Shown here: piece after piece, positions 3,900 through 5,385 of the stretch
Numbering within the stretch: position 1 is the stretch's first letter
Layout: the number at the start of each line of letters is the position of its first letter
From: Desulfobacteraceae bacterium
GTDB taxonomy: Bacteria; Desulfobacterota; DSM-4660; Desulfatiglandales; Desulfatiglandaceae
Length of the DNA: 5,385 nucleotides
Reading direction: 5' to 3'
Assembly: GCA_011048855.1 (NCBI GenBank)
Contig: DSCZ01000343.1
Location: 1-5,385 of the forward strand
Position numbers and translations under genes: made by a program
Notes under the pieces: generated by a model
What the model saw: only the letters and a program-made list of their open reading frames with translations
Told to the model about the DNA's origin: nothing
The model's database searches: none

Positions 3900-5246
3900 T
3901 CATTTTTCTTTGGCCTGGCCGATGCCCAGTTTTTTCATTTTGCGCCAGAGAGTGCTGGGGTGAATCCCGAGCTGGGAGGCGGTGCGGGTTTTATGCCAGT
4001 TGTTGCGGGCCAGGGCCTGCAGGATGAAACCGGCCTCTGCATCATCCCAGGACGGGATGCGTCCAAACCAGCCGTCTCCGATATTTTCTGATAATGAGTC
4101 AGGAAGGTGCATAAGGTCTATCAGGGGCCCCCGGCAGACAACTACGGCGTATTCAATTATATTTTCGAGTTCCCGCACGTTTCCCGGGAATTTATGCCCC
4201 ATCAGCAACGACATGACTTCGGGTGAAATCCCCTTGATTTCTTTCCCCATCAATCCGGAATACTTGCGAACGAAATGTTCGGCAAGCGGTGGAATGTCTT
4301 CGGCCCTCTGCCTGAGCGGTGGGAGGCGCAGCGTAACAACGTTTATGCGGTAGTACAGATCCCGGCGGAACTCACCCGAAGAGACCATTTTTTCCAGGTC
4401 TTTGTTGGTCGCGGCGACGACCCTTACGTCCGCGGACATCGATTTATTGCTGCCAAGCGGTTCATAAGTTTTGTTTTCCAGAACCCTTAACAGCCGTGAC
4501 TGCAGTGCCGGTGATATATCTCCGATTTCATCCAGAAAAATAGTGCCTCCGGAGGCGACGGCGAATCTTCCTGGTTTGTCCCTGACTGCACCGGTGAAAG
4601 CCCCCGCTTTGTACCCGAACAGTTCTGATTCCAGCAGGTTGTCCGGCAGTGCCCCGCAGTTAACCGGAATCATCGGTCCGTTTTTTCTCGAACTGAGTGA
4701 ATGAATGGCTTTCGCGAAAAGTTCTTTTCCAGTGCCGCTTTCCCCTATTAGAAGTACTGTGGCTTCACTTTCCGCGACCTGTTCCAGTATGCCAAAAAGG
4801 CGTAGCATTTCCTTGTTTTTGCTGATGATGTCGAAAAACGACTGTTTGCCATGGAGTTCCTTGCGCAGGGCTTCGACGACGCTCAAGTCACGAAAGGATT
4901 CCACGCCCCCTATCACGTTCCCACCTTCGTCTTTCAGCAAAGCCGTGGATATACTGACCGGTATCCGTTCCCCCTGGGAATTGACTATGAAAATCGCCCT
5001 GTTCCCTATCGATTCACCGGTATCCATGGTTTGTTTGAGGGAGCATTCCCTTTCGCAGATGCTGGCCCTGAATACATCCCAGCAGTGCCTTCCGATCGCC
5101 TGGTCCTTTTGAATGCCGGTTATTCGTTCTGCCGCCCGGTTGAACGAAGTGATGCGCCATTGCATGTCTACGGTGAAAACTCCGTCGGCGATGCTGTCCA
5201 GGATGATTTCATTGTTATGTGAGCCATGAGCGGCTGAAACTTCCAT
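3900..5246 (-). CDS. Sigma-54-dependent transcriptional activator (PAS - AAA+ - Fis-type HTH)
   Basis: A 448-residue cytoplasmic bacterial enhancer-binding protein. Residues about 12-120 form a PAS sensor domain (ILDSIADGVFTVD near 15-27) with cysteines C55, C64 and C68 in the form C-x8-C-x3-C. The AAA+ sigma-54 interaction domain follows at about 138-370: Walker A GESGTGKE (168-175), the GAFTGA loop that contacts sigma-54 (215-220), Walker B GGTIFLDEIGD (233-243), RRDLYYRINV (294-303) and the sensor-II segment FPGNVREL (353-360). A Fis-type helix-turn-helix covers about 405-441 (NWHKTRTASQLGIHPSTLWRKMK). There is no response-regulator receiver domain, so the signal is probably sensed directly by PAS, plausibly redox or metal state through the cysteines. 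GGAG lies 7 nt before the ATG. The gene sits directly before paired palindromes and a sigma-54 promoter, so it is almost certainly the activator of the downstream operon. It corresponds in position and type to the regulator of Desulfovibrio orp operons. Confidence 0.96.
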   Translation of the reverse strand: MEVSAAHGSHNNEIILDSIADGVFTVDMQWRITSFNRAAERITGIQKDQAIGRHCWDVFRASICERECSLKQTMDTGESIGNRAIFIVNSQGERIPVSISTALLKDEGGNVIGGVESFRDLSVVEALRKELHGKQSFFDIISKNKEMLRLFGILEQVAESEATVLLIGESGTGKELFAKAIHSLSSRKNGPMIPVNCGALPDNLLESELFGYKAGAFTGAVRDKPGRFAVASGGTIFLDEIGDISPALQSRLLRVLENKTYEPLGSNKSMSADVRVVAATNKDLEKMVSSGEFRRDLYYRINVVTLRLPPLRQRAEDIPPLAEHFVRKYSGLMGKEIKGISPEVMSLLMGHKFPGNVRELENIIEYAVVVCRGPLIDLMHLPDSLSENIGDGWFGRIPSWDDAEAGFILQALARNNWHKTRTASQLGIHPSTLWRKMKKLGIGQAKEK

Positions 5247-5367
5247 TTTCAGACTCCGGTGTAGAACGTCTTTTTACGACGCCGTCAATCATGATTGATC
5301 CGCAATGCAGGCAGTATTTGTATCCTATTTTTTCCGCCCGCACAACAACGACATGCGGACGGTTCAT
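5215..5367 (-). CDS. Possible small CxxC protein overlapping the regulator start (doubtful)
   Basis: A 50-codon ORF begins at an ATG (5367) just after an in-frame stop and ends 32 nt inside the regulator gene, in another frame. It contains YKYCLHCGS (residues 16-24), a single CxxCG knuckle as in zinc-ribbon or rubredoxin-like proteins, then a basic stretch. The second cysteine pair needed for a complete metal site is missing. No Shine-Dalgarno precedes the ATG. It could be a small real protein, the remnant of a longer CxxC protein, or a chance ORF in the regulator's leader. I do not recognise it and assign no function. Confidence 0.25.
   Translation of the reverse strand: MNRPHVVVVRAEKIGYKYCLHCGSIMIDGVVKRRSTPESENGSFSRSWLT
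5285..5298. promoter_or_regulatory. Perfect 14-bp palindrome in the regulator's upstream region (candidate operator)
   Basis: TCAATCATGATTGA is identical to its reverse complement. It lies 38-52 bp before the regulator's ATG, in the likely promoter or leader region. Its sequence differs from the TTGC...GCAA sites in front of the NifX-mrp operon. In Desulfovibrio the orp regulator is reported to repress its own gene, so an operator here is plausible; the binding protein is unknown. Confidence 0.4.
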
Positions 5368-5385
5368 TGACTATCGGCCCGCAAC

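Noticed and set aside
5317..5348. A sigma-70 promoter for the regulator (TTGTTG with GATACA or TAGGAT)
   Set aside because: The -10 candidates match the consensus poorly and the best spacings are 15 or 18 bp. A vegetative promoter is expected somewhere here, but I cannot place it reliably.

Overview
The window looks like chromosomal DNA of a strictly anaerobic bacterium, most likely a Desulfobacterota/deltaproteobacterial sulfate reducer or a syntrophic relative. This is inferred from gene content only: MinD-type ATPases with inserted ferredoxin domains, several NifX-type cofactor proteins and a sigma-54 activator. All supported genes lie on the minus strand, so transcription runs from the high to the low coordinates. 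I see no RNA genes, mobile elements or CRISPR arrays.

Layout in the direction of transcription. A PAS/AAA+/Fis sigma-54-dependent activator (5246-3900) is preceded by a perfect 14-bp palindrome (5285-5298) and a doubtful 50-codon ORF that overlaps its start. An AT-rich 226-bp gap (3674-3899) follows. It holds two 14-bp palindrome-like sites with the shared form TTGCAYYTAYGCAA, centred 32 bp apart, and then a near-consensus -24/-12 sigma-54 promoter (3764-3749). Downstream are a NifX-family protein with a repetitive Gly-rich tail (3673-3182), a second NifX-family protein with a duplicated PGCR motif (3088-2669), and an Mrp/NBP35 ATPase fused to a third NifX-type domain (2652-1387). A gap with two successive hairpins follows, the second resembling an intrinsic terminator. 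Then come a MinD-type ATPase carrying an 8-Cys ferredoxin insert (1253-408) and a second such ATPase (407 to the window edge, truncated).

This gene set matches the anaerobe-specific 'orange protein' (ORP) clusters known from Desulfovibrio vulgaris Hildenborough. There, as I recall, two divergent operons flank a sigma-54 activator gene and encode an ORP (NifX-like), an Mrp-type ATPase and two MinD/ferredoxin ATPases that form a complex linked to cell morphology and septum placement. Here the same parts run in one direction behind the activator gene. The likely logic is that the activator senses a redox or metal signal through its Cys-containing PAS domain, binds the paired upstream sites and drives the sigma-54 promoter. 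The hairpin pair may lower expression of the two distal ATPases relative to the NifX/Mrp genes. The biochemical role of the complex (Fe-S or Mo-Cu cluster handling, or cell division) cannot be decided from sequence.
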